Below are positions 35,101 to 45,908 of a stretch of 64,000 bases of DNA, piece after piece. A program made the position numbers and the translations under genes. The notes below the pieces were generated by a model, which saw nothing but the letters and a program-made list of their open reading frames with translations, made no database searches and was not told the DNA's origin. The stretch's first letter is position 1, and each line of letters opens with the position of its first letter. Source of the DNA: Schistocerca nitens (taxonomy: Eukaryota; Arthropoda; Insecta; Orthoptera; Acrididae); NCBI RefSeq assembly GCF_023898315.1, contig NC_064615.1:1189826759-1189890758 (forward strand). Direction: 5' to 3'.

Positions 35101-36459
35101 GGCTCGCAGACATGTGTACTGGCCCGGTATTGATAGAGAAATTGAGCACTTGGTGGCCGCCTGTTCCCAGTGTGCGAGCCAACAGGCATCTCCCAGGTCA
35201 GCGTTCTCTTCATGGCCGCGTGCAACCCAGGCATGGGAACGTTTCTCAATGGCCTTTGGCTCATTGTCATTGATGCTTATTCCCGATTTCCATATGTGGT
35301 TCGTTTCTCCTCAACCACTTCAGAGGTTGTAATCCAGGCACTAGCAAAAATCTTTTCTATGGAAGGTCTGCCAGTCACCCTGGTCTCGGACAATGGACCT
35401 CAGTTTATGTCGCAGACCTTCCAGGATTTTTGTAGGCGCTTCGGTATTCGGCACGTTTGCTCTCCCCCCTTACATCCACAATCGAATGGGGAAACCGAGC
35501 GCACAGTGTGCACATTTAAGACACAGATGAAAAAGTATGTGCACGAATTTCCTGCGGTGGAGGCGTTGACGTTTTTCCTGACGGCATACCGGACCACACC
35601 TACAGGAGAACGCAGCCCCACAGAGCTCCTCCACGGGCGCCACCCTAGGACTCTGCTGCACCTCCTTCAGCCCAGTCCTCGCCAGTCTTCACAAAACGGA
35701 GTACCCGGCTTTCCACCGGGTATGTCGGTCTGGGCACGTGGGTTCGGCTGCAATCCACGTCGGATACCGACAGTGGTCCTGCGCCGAAATGGCCGCCGGC
35801 TCTATACCTTGCAGACGGGGGACCGGGAGGTATGTCGTCACCAAAATCAGCTACGTCCACATTCGGGCACCCTCCCTCCGACCCCTCGGGCAACGGCTTC
35901 CCCATTGCCGGCACCTGTGTCGGTTTCTCAGGGGACGCTACCACCCCTCCCTCCTGTGCTTCCGCCGCACTGCGATGGCTCTCAGCCTTGGCAGCCTCCA
36001 GTAGCTCCAGCACCGGCATCGACATCGTTAGCGATGCCCCAGCGAGAGCCAGCCCCCCTCGCAGGCCCGGTTGCTCAGCAGGCTGGTTCACCTGTGGTCG
36101 TCCCTTCTCCTTCCTCCCCACCACTGGGTCTTGCCCCTCCCGGGGTGGACCAGGATCCAGAGTTCAACGGCCTGTCTCCCGTTCTGTCCCGGGTTCCGGA
36201 GGTGGGACGACAGGGGCCTCTTCGTGTGGGTCACTTCCAGCCGTATTCGAAGGTTCCGGCTCGAGGGTTGGCAGATCCCCTCGACCCCGGCCTTCCGATG
36301 GACGTGGAGGTCGTCACTCCTGCACGACGCTCCACCTTCCGACGCAGTGGATCACAGTGGCTTCACCCCCCGAAGGAGGAGGAGTGCAGTAGCCACCAGA
36401 AAGATCGTGGGAGGCGCACATCGGCACGGCGCGTCACGGACGGTAGTTGCCGCAAATAG
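32148..36459 (+). pseudogene. Gypsy gag-pol polyprotein, broken in three places
   Basis: First frame (32148-34298): capsid-like region, CCHC zinc knuckle (CRKCNKKGHIAKVC), protease DTG in LQVDTGTAVSLL, reverse transcriptase with YLDD (about 34030) and the start of RNase H. A TGA at 34296 interrupts the frame, which continues to about 34490, then shifts. The second frame (34484-35332) holds the rest of RNase H (ITDHKPLISLID) and the integrase zinc-binding part (HWGVSC...CSQCAS). The third frame (35170-36459) holds the integrase core (VIDAYSRFPYVV, SDNGPQF, NGETER) and a proline-rich end running into the LTR. The last shift, near 35220-35260, looks like a small deletion. The wording is of the mag/K02A2.6 type. 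It is not functional as it stands. Confidence 0.9.
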
Positions 36460-36629
36460 AGTCCCGTCCACCAGAGGGCACGCGAGAATTCGGCCGCAAC
36501 CTCTGCCAGCGGAACAACAACAACTCAGGCAACACGGGCTGTGCCCAGTCAGTTCACATCGGGCATGCCTATGAGACAGTTCCCGGTCTACTCTGAAGTG
36601 CGACGGAAAACGTGAACCGTGTTACTACA
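36385..36629 (+). repeat. Gypsy 3' LTR
   Basis: 245 bp, TGCAGTA...TACTACA, after a polypurine tract. The flank to the right (GCATCTATATTTG) is LINE sequence. The expected five-base duplication on the left is lost with the 5' LTR. Confidence 0.85.
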
Positions 36630-37300
36630 GCATCTATATTTGTGAAGATATTATCTATGAGACTTTTTGAAGAGTTTGTTATTCTTGTATGGTTAGTTAT
36701 ATGTGGATACAAATTGAAGCTCTGTAAAACATTCAGGAACTGATCTTTGGATGCACCTTCAGTCAATAAGTTGACATTAAAATCGCCACTTATAATTATT
36801 GTTGATTTTTTATGATTATAATATTTTGAGAAATGCCTCTAACTTATTTCTAAAAATTTCAGGATCACCACATGGTGATCTGCACACTGACATTATTATT
36901 AATTTACTCTTTTGCATATTCAACTGTATTGCTGCAGCCTCAAAATGTTTTCTTCACTCAAGGATTCAGTTACAGTCATATTTTTAACCTTTACTCCAGG
37001 TTTTACATAAATGCAAACATCACCATGTCTTGTTTCCTTCCCGCATTAATGACTTACTAATTTGTATGGGGAAATGCAAATATTTTCTAGTTCATAACTC
37101 ATGCACCAATGTTCTTAATGCAAATACAATCTCTTCTAGCTTCACTGGCTGCAATCTCAAGTTCTAATATTTTATTTTTAATGCATTGTATGTTAAGGCT
37201 CATTATTTTTAAATAATTGAAATTAGATTGAGAGGAGTTTGTACTTATGTTTGCCAATGTTACTGGCTGGGTACCAAAAATCATTAAGAATTACACGTTT
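36630..37300 (-). pseudogene. Non-LTR element (CR1/jockey-like), endonuclease part
   Basis: The minus strand reads IMSLNIQCIKNKILELEI near 37200, IIISGDFNVNLLTEGASKDQFL near 36780 and ITNSSKSLIDNIFTNIDA at 36640. These are the N-terminal, D-x-N and C-terminal blocks of an AP-type endonuclease, upstream of the 31146-32034 fragment in the same element. Stops interrupt the frame. The sequence to about 37600 may be further 5' element sequence. Confidence 0.8.
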
Positions 37301-37639
37301 CCTGCTCCTTGTATATCTTACCCCTGGACGTGCCACCATACTTGTTGTACCTGTAGTTGTAGCTGCTGTTTCAGCGGATGCTGGAGGTGTTTCTGAAGCT
37401 GATGATTCAGTGGATGTTGGAGATGCTGACAGTTTTGATGCTGAGTCTGTTTTTGTAACTGATGTTCCAATTTATACTGGAACTTTTGCTGAAACTGTAT
37501 TTTCGTTTAAATCTTGAACTACAGTTGGCACTGACGTTACTGTGGACGTTGAAGCTGCATATGAAGCTGATAAATGATGCTTCAATGGTGTTGATTTTTC
37601 TTCTGTTGATGATATCTGAGTGGCATTTTGTACCACTGG

Positions 37640-37910
37640 TCTCGCCTCTGTTCTTCTGAAGTAGACAACTCACACACACACGACCTCTGGCTCTGTCCAC
37701 TGAGGCTGACTGCAAGCAACTGTGCATGATGGAAGAAGCACTCTGGGTGGTCAAGTCAAGAGGGAAGCTGTGGTGGGGAGGGGGAGGGATGGAGGGTAAG
37801 AGTGGAGGATGGTAAAGTGCTCGTAAACTTGCCTGTGTTGTGCTTGCGTGAATGTGTGTGTGTCTACTTCAGGAGAAGGCCTTTGGGCTGAAAGCTCATG
37901 TGTTTAGCAG
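37640..37910 (+). repeat. Penelope-tail-type repeat, degenerate
   Basis: Contains ACACACGACC, G-rich sequence and CAGGAGAAGGCC TTT GGGCTGAAAGCTC near 37870-37896. The last part is a weak version of the CTGANGA-stem-GAAAGCT motif with the core altered. Confidence 0.5.
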
Positions 37911-38492
37911 TATTTTCTATGTATTCTGTTAAGTCATGTATTTGATTTGATCGTAGGAGTCTTTTAGTAAGCAGGTAGTACTACACAAAATTGTGTCTCG
38001 CAATATTTTACCAAGAAAGGAAGCTGTCATCACAAAATTTCCATGGGAACATTTAAAATTAGCTTTCAATCAGTTTGTCTTACTGATATCAGGATGGATT
38101 ATGAGATGCTATGTCTTAAGAATCTCAGTGCATACAACTGTGTCATCCCTTATTTCGTGAGAAATTTTCCTTTTTGCTCAAATCATTACAATTTAGTTTC
38201 CAAAAGCATATATTTTCATACAGTTAAAAACTGATTTTAATGGTTAAATTTAAAAACTGGTCATGATTAAAAACATTAATACAAGAAAGGTGCAGCCATC
38301 TCAGATGAGAAATTTTTAACCCATGTAGAAATAATCATGAACAGGGACACATCAGGAGGTAACGAAGTAAGCTGGATTATTTGTCCTTGACTAATTTTGT
38401 TTGGTATCGAATATTTACACACTTTGTGAACAACCTACATTTCACTGAATCTTTATCATTTTCATGACCTGCTGTAATATGAACATCATTAC

Positions 38493-38610
38493 CTGTCAAA
38501 AGTGACATTGTTGTTGTCTTGCCAGCTCCATTGTGACCAAGAAGTACAGTAATTTGACCTTCATACATATTCAGGTCCAGATCATCAACAGCTACGTTGT
38601 TATGGAACAC
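38493..38610 (-). CDS. ABCA3-like: ABCA transporter exon: first NBD, Walker A
   Basis: Encodes [18 protein letters not shown], then [29 protein letters not shown] is the Walker A loop that binds ATP phosphates. The acceptor is tttatgcag before GTGTTCC and the donor ACAG/gtaatg. Phase 0 in, phase 1 out; joining to 25784-25938 gives LLTGMLTPSGG. The frame read through the donor degrades at once, which supports this splice site. Confidence 0.96.
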
Positions 38611-38759
38611 CTGCATAAAGAATCAATGGCTGAATACACATATGTTAGAAAAAGTGGGGGTAAGAGTAAGTTACATTTCTTTATAATGTACACAATGTTG
38701 TAACCAGTTGAGATTGTCAAATCTTTTACAGTTAGATTAACTTCTTCTTTTCTGCACAG

Positions 38760-40300
38760 TCATTGCAAAATCAGCATTACCACAAGTTTCCCCAAGTGAA
38801 ATTCCCTGATTTCCGGACAAGTTTTAGCATTTTCCCTGACAAATTTAGAGATCTCAAGGGTAAGTAAAGACATAAATTGACAAAAAAAGTAAGGACTTCT
38901 ATATTTCTGAACGTGCGAGCAACAATCTTAAATACTAATGTCAACTTCTTTTGTAATTAACTATTTTTATATGGAGAAAGCAAGAAATATGGTATACATG
39001 TTTCATTAAGAACACTGATGATATTTTATTTCAATGAAGCAAAACACATTTGGTGACAAAAATACGCATTTTGTTGGAGTCGCAAAACAGATTTAAAATA
39101 TCTTCACTGCTTTCAGAAATAACCTCAGAAAAAAGTAGGCCCTTTGAAAGAAATGTATAAGATGGGGAAGAGTTGTGTAAACCGACACTATAGGTGACCG
39201 CCAATAAAATTTTGGTTCTACTACGTTCGTTATTGTCGGTTATTACCCACTGTGTTATAACTGGTGTGCAAACTGCCAGTGACTGCCACAATTTTCTTCT
39301 TCTTATCGTCCATACTTTCTAATATATAAAATATTTTCAAAGTACCAAAATATACTAGAAAAAATAAAATGTCTATAAAACACTACACTGTACAATGTAC
39401 TTGTGGTGAGACAGTTGCAATTCCTGAAAACCATTGCCCACAGGCTCCAGCCTGTCGAGAGGCACCACAGTCCCGGGTCCGCAGATAAACCGTGAAAATC
39501 CACTGCACTGTGCCATACACAGACAGACCCAGCCTGCGGGCAGACCGGTGAGACTAGACCCGACGGGCAGAGCCTGCACATTGGTGGGAAACTGTGGGCT
39601 TCATTCAGGTCGGCAGGCACGATCCCTTAGAGATACTCACAGAAATAGCCTGGAGTTGTGGCCCGTATGGAAGTCCACTTGTGTGGCCAGCTATTCACAT
39701 GTCACAGACACCGTGTCGAAGAAATGAGACCACAGCAATCACCGACACAACAGGTAACTCTGAGAATCGATACTAATGAGGATAGGTAGCAACTCACCAT
39801 AAATATGATTGCTGGGCCACAGACAGGCACACAGAAAAGACAATCACACTCTCACAACTAAATATTTGCCTCTGTCAGAAAATGAGCGTGCACACATATT
39901 CACAGAGTCACAACTCGTGCACACATTGCCACAGTCTCTGGCCGCTTCGTCACCAGGCTCTGAGAATCAGCTCCAAACAAACCACTCCTCACGCCCCCTG
40001 ACTCTCGTCGGCAGCTGCTAGGCTAGCAGCAAGTAGTGGTGGCAGCACTGACTGCAAGCTGAGGGGAGGGGAGGGGAGTGGTACAAAGGGGAGAAGCAAT
40101 AGAAACGAGGGAGTAGGGAAGCGGTGCATGTACTCAGCTGTGCCCAGCCAGCAACAACACGACATCTCAGTAAACGAACAATTTCATGCTACTGAGACAA
40201 AAATGAGATTTTTCCAGGTTTTTTTTTTTTTTTTTTCCCGTGATATGTTTGAAATTCCTTACTATTCCCTGACTTCCAGAACTTGTGGCAACCTCAAAAA
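38760..40300. repeat. Composite repeat with a Penelope-type tail inside
   Basis: The ends contain related words (TTCCCTGATTTCCGG near 38810; ATTCCCTGACTTCCAG near 40263). I take them as the limits of one repeat of unknown class. Inside, 39775-40020 starts AGGATAGGTAGCAACTCACC and contains CACAGACAGGCACA, like the left arm of the fold-back repeats. The GC-rich part at 39440-39760 is unclassified. Confidence 0.35.
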
Positions 40301-40302
40301 TA

Positions 40303-41560
40303 CACTGAGGGGCCAAATCATTATGACCACCACCCAATATGAAACTGAATGTGGCTGGTGTCATTGCTGGCTTGTAAGAGAAGTATGTAAGTGGAGTAGA
40401 GGAAATAGGTAATAATTCTAATGACAATAATAGCTACAAGTGGGGAAATCCACTCACATAAGTGACTTCGACAAAAGGCAAATCGTTACAGCCAGGCGCT
40501 CCCAAACAAGTATCCCAGAAATGGCAAAGCTCATCACTTCATGTACTGTTCATGTACTACTGTTGTGAGCTCTACAGAAAGTGGTCGAAGAACAATAAGC
40601 GAGTGATGAGGTGTCGGATGTCCGTGCTTCGTCACAGAATGTGGAGGCTTGCCTGCTCTAGAAAGCAGAATAAACAGCAATCTGTGGCGGATTAAAATGC
40701 TGATGACAGATTAAAATGCTGATGCAGGCACAAGTGTTTCGGAGCTCACCGTTCGGTGCAAATTGTTAAACACAGGGTTCCACAGAATATTTGTGTCCAC
40801 ATTGACCAATGATGTCATTTAGTACCACAGTAAACTGGGGACCTTTGGGATCAGACTGGACTGGACTGACGGGATCATATCACCTTGTCACACGAATCAC
40901 ATTGCTCGTTACACTGGGTCGACTGTACCCGGATACACTGTCACTTGGATGAACGGATGTCCAAAACGTGCACTGTGCTGTGGTCACAGACCAATGTGGA
41001 CGGTATTATGCTATGGGGACTCCCGCGAGACCCACAGTAGCTATCGAAGGCAGCATGATGGCTGTAGACTGTGTTAACATAATTACAGATCACGTGCATC
41101 TGTTTGTGCCAATGTCTTCCTTGACAGTGATGGCATCTTTTAGCAGGATAATTGTCTGTGTCAAAAGTCCAGAACAGTGTTACAGTGGATTGAAGACCAA
41201 CGTAGAAAACTTACGTCAATGCCTCAGTCACCAAACTGAGCCGACCTGAACACAACGAAGTATGTCTGGTACACTACTGGTGCCAGATTCGCACGCTGAA
41301 CAACCAGCTCGTAATTTACTGACACTGGATGTGCTACTTACCTACAGCAGACTTGTCAAATCTGTGCTGTGCAGAAAAACTGTCATATTTGGTTTCAAAA
41401 GTGGTCCGACATACTATTGAGCAGATGGTCACCACAGTTTGACTTGACAATATGGGTGCAATAGTGAGGAACTGTTTCACTGCCCTGTCCTCAGTACTAT
41501 CAACAGAGGGAGGCAGACAGACAAAAAACACGTGGAATCACAATCCGATAAGAAAGTCTC
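40303..41560 (+). pseudogene. Tc1-like transposon, heavily decayed
   Basis: Preceded by TA (40301-40302) with the start CACTGAGGGGCCAAATC. Around 41130 one frame reads DGIF then a stop then QDNCLC, a remnant of the GIFQQDNAPCH block with the second Asp. About 41215-41265 reads QSPN, stop, ADLNTTKYVW, a remnant of SPDLNPIEHVW with the catalytic Glu changed to Lys. The right end was not found. It is not functional. Confidence 0.6.
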
Positions 41561-41939
41561 AAAACAAAAATGTGAGAACCATTTGGAAAGTTATATTAAA
41601 AAAGACACTTAAAAAAGACTTAAGAACAAAATTGCAACTTTATCACTTATTACCTTTAAGAAGACAAACTTTAATCAAATGTGAAAAGTCGATGAGCTCA
41701 TTACTTCAGCAGCAGCTCTCTTTTTAGTAAACAGTAAAGTACGAGGTCCATGCCTTCCCAGAAAGTCACTGACCACAGATACTTGTAAGTACATTTACAC
41801 AATGACCTCAAGTGAAATACGACTACAACAAATACATAAAGTGATGAAACCTCAAAAGAAGTTGACCGAGTGATGGGGTTAGAGCATAAAAAATTTGCTC
41901 GCCATATAGTAATATCATTATCAAAGCTTGTCATCCATT

Positions 41940-42200
41940 ATACACACTGGATCTGTTTGGACATCCTAAAAACATCATAAGAGGTGCTGCTACTAAAAAA
42001 GCACGGTGTGTCGATGTAACAACCAACTGTGTCAAGCTGCCCCCATAACAGGTGGGCCCCTCCTCTCTCAGCCAAGAGTCTGCACAACTGCCCTACCACT
42101 GCTTTTAAACCTTCCCCAACCCATCCCTGTTTCTTCCCTGAGGAAAGAATTAACAGTTCTGGAAGCTATGAAAGTGTTTTCAATTTTAAGTGTGTCTGTC
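41940..42200 (+). repeat. Penelope-tail-type repeat with hammerhead-like remnant
   Basis: CTGAGGA (42138-42144), then AGAA/TTCT (42146-42149 and 42157-42160) around a seven-base loop, then GGAAGC where GAAAGC is expected. The preceding CCAACCCATCCCTGTTTCTTCC resembles the pyrimidine-rich run before the other tails. It is a third stem variant of the same design. Confidence 0.45.
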
Positions 42201-42369
42201 GATAGTGATGGAATTTCACTTCCTCGAGGGAAGCACTGGCCAGCAATTGTGTCCCTTTGTAACTTTATTATTTCCTAGAGTAAATTCTTCTTTTGATGCA
42301 GTATATGCTACTTGTTCACTTTGCATCAAGAAAGAGGAGAAAAACTGGAAGGAGATTTAAGCTACTCAC

Positions 42370-42501
42370 CTTTCTGAGTTTCATAATTTGTATTCCCTTC
42401 TTCAGATGCAACGGTTCCTTCTCGAAGAATTCACTTTCAGGAATGCTTTGCTCCTCGTTAACGCCTTCATTATCATGTTCAATTCCAAACCAGTATGAGC
42501 G
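42370..42501 (-). CDS. ABCA3-like: ABCA transporter exon: TMD1 to NBD1 linker
   Basis: 44 residues beginning RSYWFGIEHDNEG, with an acidic stretch (NEEQSIPESEFFEKEP) and ending GIQIMKLRK. It follows PWYFFMQ of the exon at 51073 and precedes VFHNNVAV of the exon at 38493, giving the family-typical order PWYFF-SYW...GIxIxxLxKVF. The acceptor is gtttttccag before CGCTCA and the donor AAG/gtgagt; both ends are phase 0. Confidence 0.95.
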
Positions 42502-43029
42502 CTGGAAAAACAAGTAAAGAGAATTATGGCTTTTTTAAAATTTTATTTTGAATAATGCATATGTTTTCTAAGAGGATTTTTAGTTACATACGATGTCAGC
42601 TAGCAAAAAGGACTGGAAACGGAAATGTGAAACATGACTCTCATACAATCTCAATGTACAGTTCTCGTGACACGATCCGGTCAAAAGTATTCTGCTACTT
42701 CAGCCGGACAAGTGAACTGCTGCTGTGACCTTTATCTCTAGCTGCTGGAACAGTTCAACGTTCAGCCAGTGCAGATACCATTTGTCAATTTGATACTGTT
42801 GACTTTTCTTTGTGATTCCTTCCTCGGAACCTCAATAAATTTCTTCAAAGCGCTTAGCAGTACTTGAAATACGGTACGAGAGGAAAAAACGTTCCAGTGT
42901 CAGTACTGTGCAGTGACACCCCACTCACGTCACCACTGACACCTGTGCAGCAGGTACAAAATCATTACCGGTGTGGCTGCCATTAGCAGTGATACTGAGG
43001 GTGCTACAGGATCATTAAATATGGTTGTA

Positions 43030-43900
43030 AATAGAAGTGTAAAGAAGGGTGGGGAGGTATTCCTGCTTAGCAAGTGCAACAGGAAACAGATTTAAGATTG
43101 CCTGACTAGTCAATATGAGACATTCATCTCTGAGACTGAAAATCTTTGAGTATAAATGTGCAGAATATCAGACAAGTTTTGTGACAGGATTTAAGGGTTT
43201 CTGGCAAACAGAAAATCATATGTCATTCTTAACAGATGTTTTTCTTCTGATGTAAAAGTAACTGTGGCAAACTCATAGGGAGTGTACTGTAGTACTATTA
43301 CTTTTGACAATGTATACAAATGACCTGATGGATAGTGTCAGAAGTTTGTGAAGCAATTACTGGATGACACTGTTGTGTATTGAGAAGTCACGATGTTGGA
43401 CAGTTGTCGCAAAATGTACAGGTCCTTCAGAAGATTGATGCTCGGTGCAAGCATTGACAGTTGATCCACAACACACACAAATGTAACGTATTGTGTATAA
43501 ATACGCAGAAAGACCTGTTATTATACGATTACACAACTGCAACACGCAGCTGAACACAGTTACATTTATTAAATATCTGAGCATATATGTATGCAGAATT
43601 TTACAGTTGAATGACCACATGAAACTAATTAACGGTTAGGCAGATACCAGGCAGAATCACTGGAAGAATCCTCAGGCAGTGTGATCGATCCACGAAGGAG
43701 GTCGCTTACGAAACTTTCATTTGACCGATACTCAAATATTGCTAAACAGTCTGGAATCTGTATTGATAGGATTGATAGATGAAACATACTCAAGGAAGAG
43801 CAGCACATTTCAAAACAGGTTAATGTAGTAAGAGCAAAGGTAGCACAAAGATTTTCAAATGACCCCAATGATACACGATAAAAGAGAGGTATTGTCCACT
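43030..43900 (+). pseudogene. Non-LTR reverse transcriptase fragment
   Basis: Reading through stops, the plus strand contains MYTNDLMDSVRS followed by DDTVVY-like codons (43305-43380), which is the catalytic palm region. Then come LNDHMKLI..GRILRQ-like sequence near 43610-43680 and an end near 43870. It belongs to a LINE type common in grasshoppers, by memory. Many stops. Confidence 0.5.
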
Positions 43901-44249
43901 TGGTTTACTATTAAAATTCCAGGAGGCATATGTTCTACTGATATATTATTATTATTATTATCATACGTTCAGCTGATATATCGTCACAAGTATATCTCGT
44001 GAAAAGACCACGACGGTAAGATTACAGACATTCGTGGCTTGGAAGCTTGCTTACAATCTTTCTTCCTGCAGACCACTCGTGACTGGAGCAGGAAATGGGG
44101 AAAGTGACAGTGGCACACAGAGTGCAGACATAGATGAAATTACAAACTATTCTCTTTTATGCAAACCATTTATGGTAGTTTGCAGTTTTCTTGTTTGCTG
44201 TGCATTCAGGTATGAATATTAGTGAAACATCAGTTTAATATGTAGTGGT

Positions 44250-45035
44250 TGCAAAACATTAACACAATTTTTACAGAAGAATGGAAATAGTGGTAGAGAG
44301 GGTCAGTTTGTGTTCCAGAGAAATATAGAAACAGGCGAGGAAACTCTGGCCCTAGGACTTATCTTAGCTGACAGACTGAAGAAAGGCAAACCTACGTTTA
44401 ACAGCATTTGTATACACAGAGTAGGTTTTTGGCATTTTGACTGAAATATGCTCTTAGGAATTCTGCAGGTAGTAAGGATAAAATATAGAGAACAAAATGT
44501 TATTTATAGCTTGTACAGAAACAAGACTGCACTTATGCATTGAAAGGCATAAAAGGGAAGCACTAGCTGAGAAATAAGTGAGACAGGGTTGTAGCCAATC
44601 CGCAATGTTATTCAACTGTGCACAGAGCAAGTAGTAAAGAAAGCCTTAAGGAAATTTGAAGAGGAAATTAAAGTTCAAGGAGAAGAAATAAAAATTCAAA
44701 GTTTTGTCAATTGTACTGCAATTCTTGTACTATCCCACAGCACTCGGAATAGTAGTTGCAAGGAATAGATATTGTCTTGAACAAATATTATATGATGAAT
44801 ATCAACAAGAGTAAAATATGGGTAATGGAAGGAAGCCAATTCCAGAGGACACTGAGTGAATTATTTAGGAAATGAGACAAAAAAGCTAGTAGATGAGGTC
44901 TGTTATTCGGAAAGCAAAATAACTGATGCTAGCAGAAGTAAAGACGATATAAAATGCTGAGTGATGATAACAAGAAAAGTATTTCTGAAAATTAACAAAG
45001 AGATACTCAGACTTACTGTGGAATAAATAAAATTT
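44250..45035 (+). pseudogene. Old RTE copy (central part)
   Basis: Follows the RTE at 15460-16230 in order: a TTTTTACAGAAGAATGGAAA start, CCTAGGACTTATCTTAG, AAAGGCAAACCTACGTTTA, GTGAGACAGGGTTGTAGCC and AAAGTATTTCTGAAAAT. It has many substitutions and indels and neither end. It carries the 45-bp patch at 44525-44569 also found in the next LINE. Confidence 0.7.
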
Positions 45036-45169
45036 ATGTCACAACTGGATAGCAAGGATTCATCAATTTGGTGGTGAGGGAAGAGTACAGGTAAATGCAA
45101 CAGCTTTGAGAGGAAGCTTTTCAATGTGAAACTGCATAACAAGTAAATCTTCTTATGTAAGATTTCTGA

Positions 45170-45908
45170 AATTAAAGAGATTCATTCAGTGGTTACAGAA
45201 AAGGCAAGCTACAGGCATTACGAGCATTTATGCGATAAGTCACACAAATCTGAAGGCTGTAAATTCAACTAAATACTTAGGGATTACAATTAAAAATAAC
45301 TTAAATTTGAACGAACACATAGATAATGTTGTGGGTAGAGCAAACCAAAGACTGCAGTTACGCATTGAAAGGCATAAAAGGGAAGCACTAGCTGGCAGAA
45401 CACTTAGAAGGTGCACCAGATCTACTAAAGAGACTGTTTATACCATGCTTGTCTGCCCTATCCTTGAGAATTGCTCTGCGGTGTGGGATCTGCATAGCTG
45501 GGACTGATGGATGACATCGAAAAAGTTCCGAGAAGGACAGCTCATTTTGTATTATCATGAAATAGGGGAGATAGCGTCACAGGCATGATATGCGAATTGG
45601 TGGAGTGGCAATCATTAAAACAAAGGCATTTTTCATTGCGACGGGATCTTTGCATGAAATTTCAATCACCAGTTTTCTCCTCTTATTCTGAAAACATTCT
45701 GTTGGTGCCTGCCTAAATAGGGAGAAATGATCATCATTATAAAATAAGAGAAATCAGGGCTCACACAGAAAAATTTAAGTGCTCGTTTCTCCTGTGTGCC
45801 ATTCGAGAATGGAATGGTAGAGAGACAGCATGAAGGCGGTTCACTGAACCCTCTGCCTGGCACTTAATTGTGAATAGCAGAGTAATCAAGTAGATGTAGA
45901 TGTAGATT
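45170..45908 (+). pseudogene. CR1-like LINE 3' end with GTAGAT tail
   Basis: STKYLGITIKNNLNLNEHID (about 45265-45325), CPILENCSAVWD and a C-terminal region without stops in places, ending GAATAGCAGAGTAATCAAG then GTAGATGTAGATGTAGAT, a short-repeat tail. The reverse transcriptase core is absent (5' truncated). An unexpected 45-bp block interrupts it at 45350-45394. Confidence 0.75.

Larger units (their letters stand above)
32035..36629 (+). mobile_element. Ty3/gypsy LTR retrotransposon, 5' LTR truncated
   Basis: The 3' LTR (36385-36629, 245 bp) starts TGCAGTA and ends TACTACA, near-perfect terminal inverted repeats. The purine tract GAAGGAGGAGGAG precedes it. Only the last 42 bp of the 5' LTR remain (32035-32076, one mismatch to 36588-36629), followed by a primer-binding-like ATTGGCGACGAG. 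No envelope gene is visible. It sits inside a LINE of opposite orientation in an ABCA intron. Confidence 0.88.

Noticed and set aside
32148..36459. Endogenous retrovirus with envelope
   Set aside because: After the integrase there is only a proline-rich extension running into the LTR; no envelope frame exists, so it is an ordinary gypsy retrotransposon.
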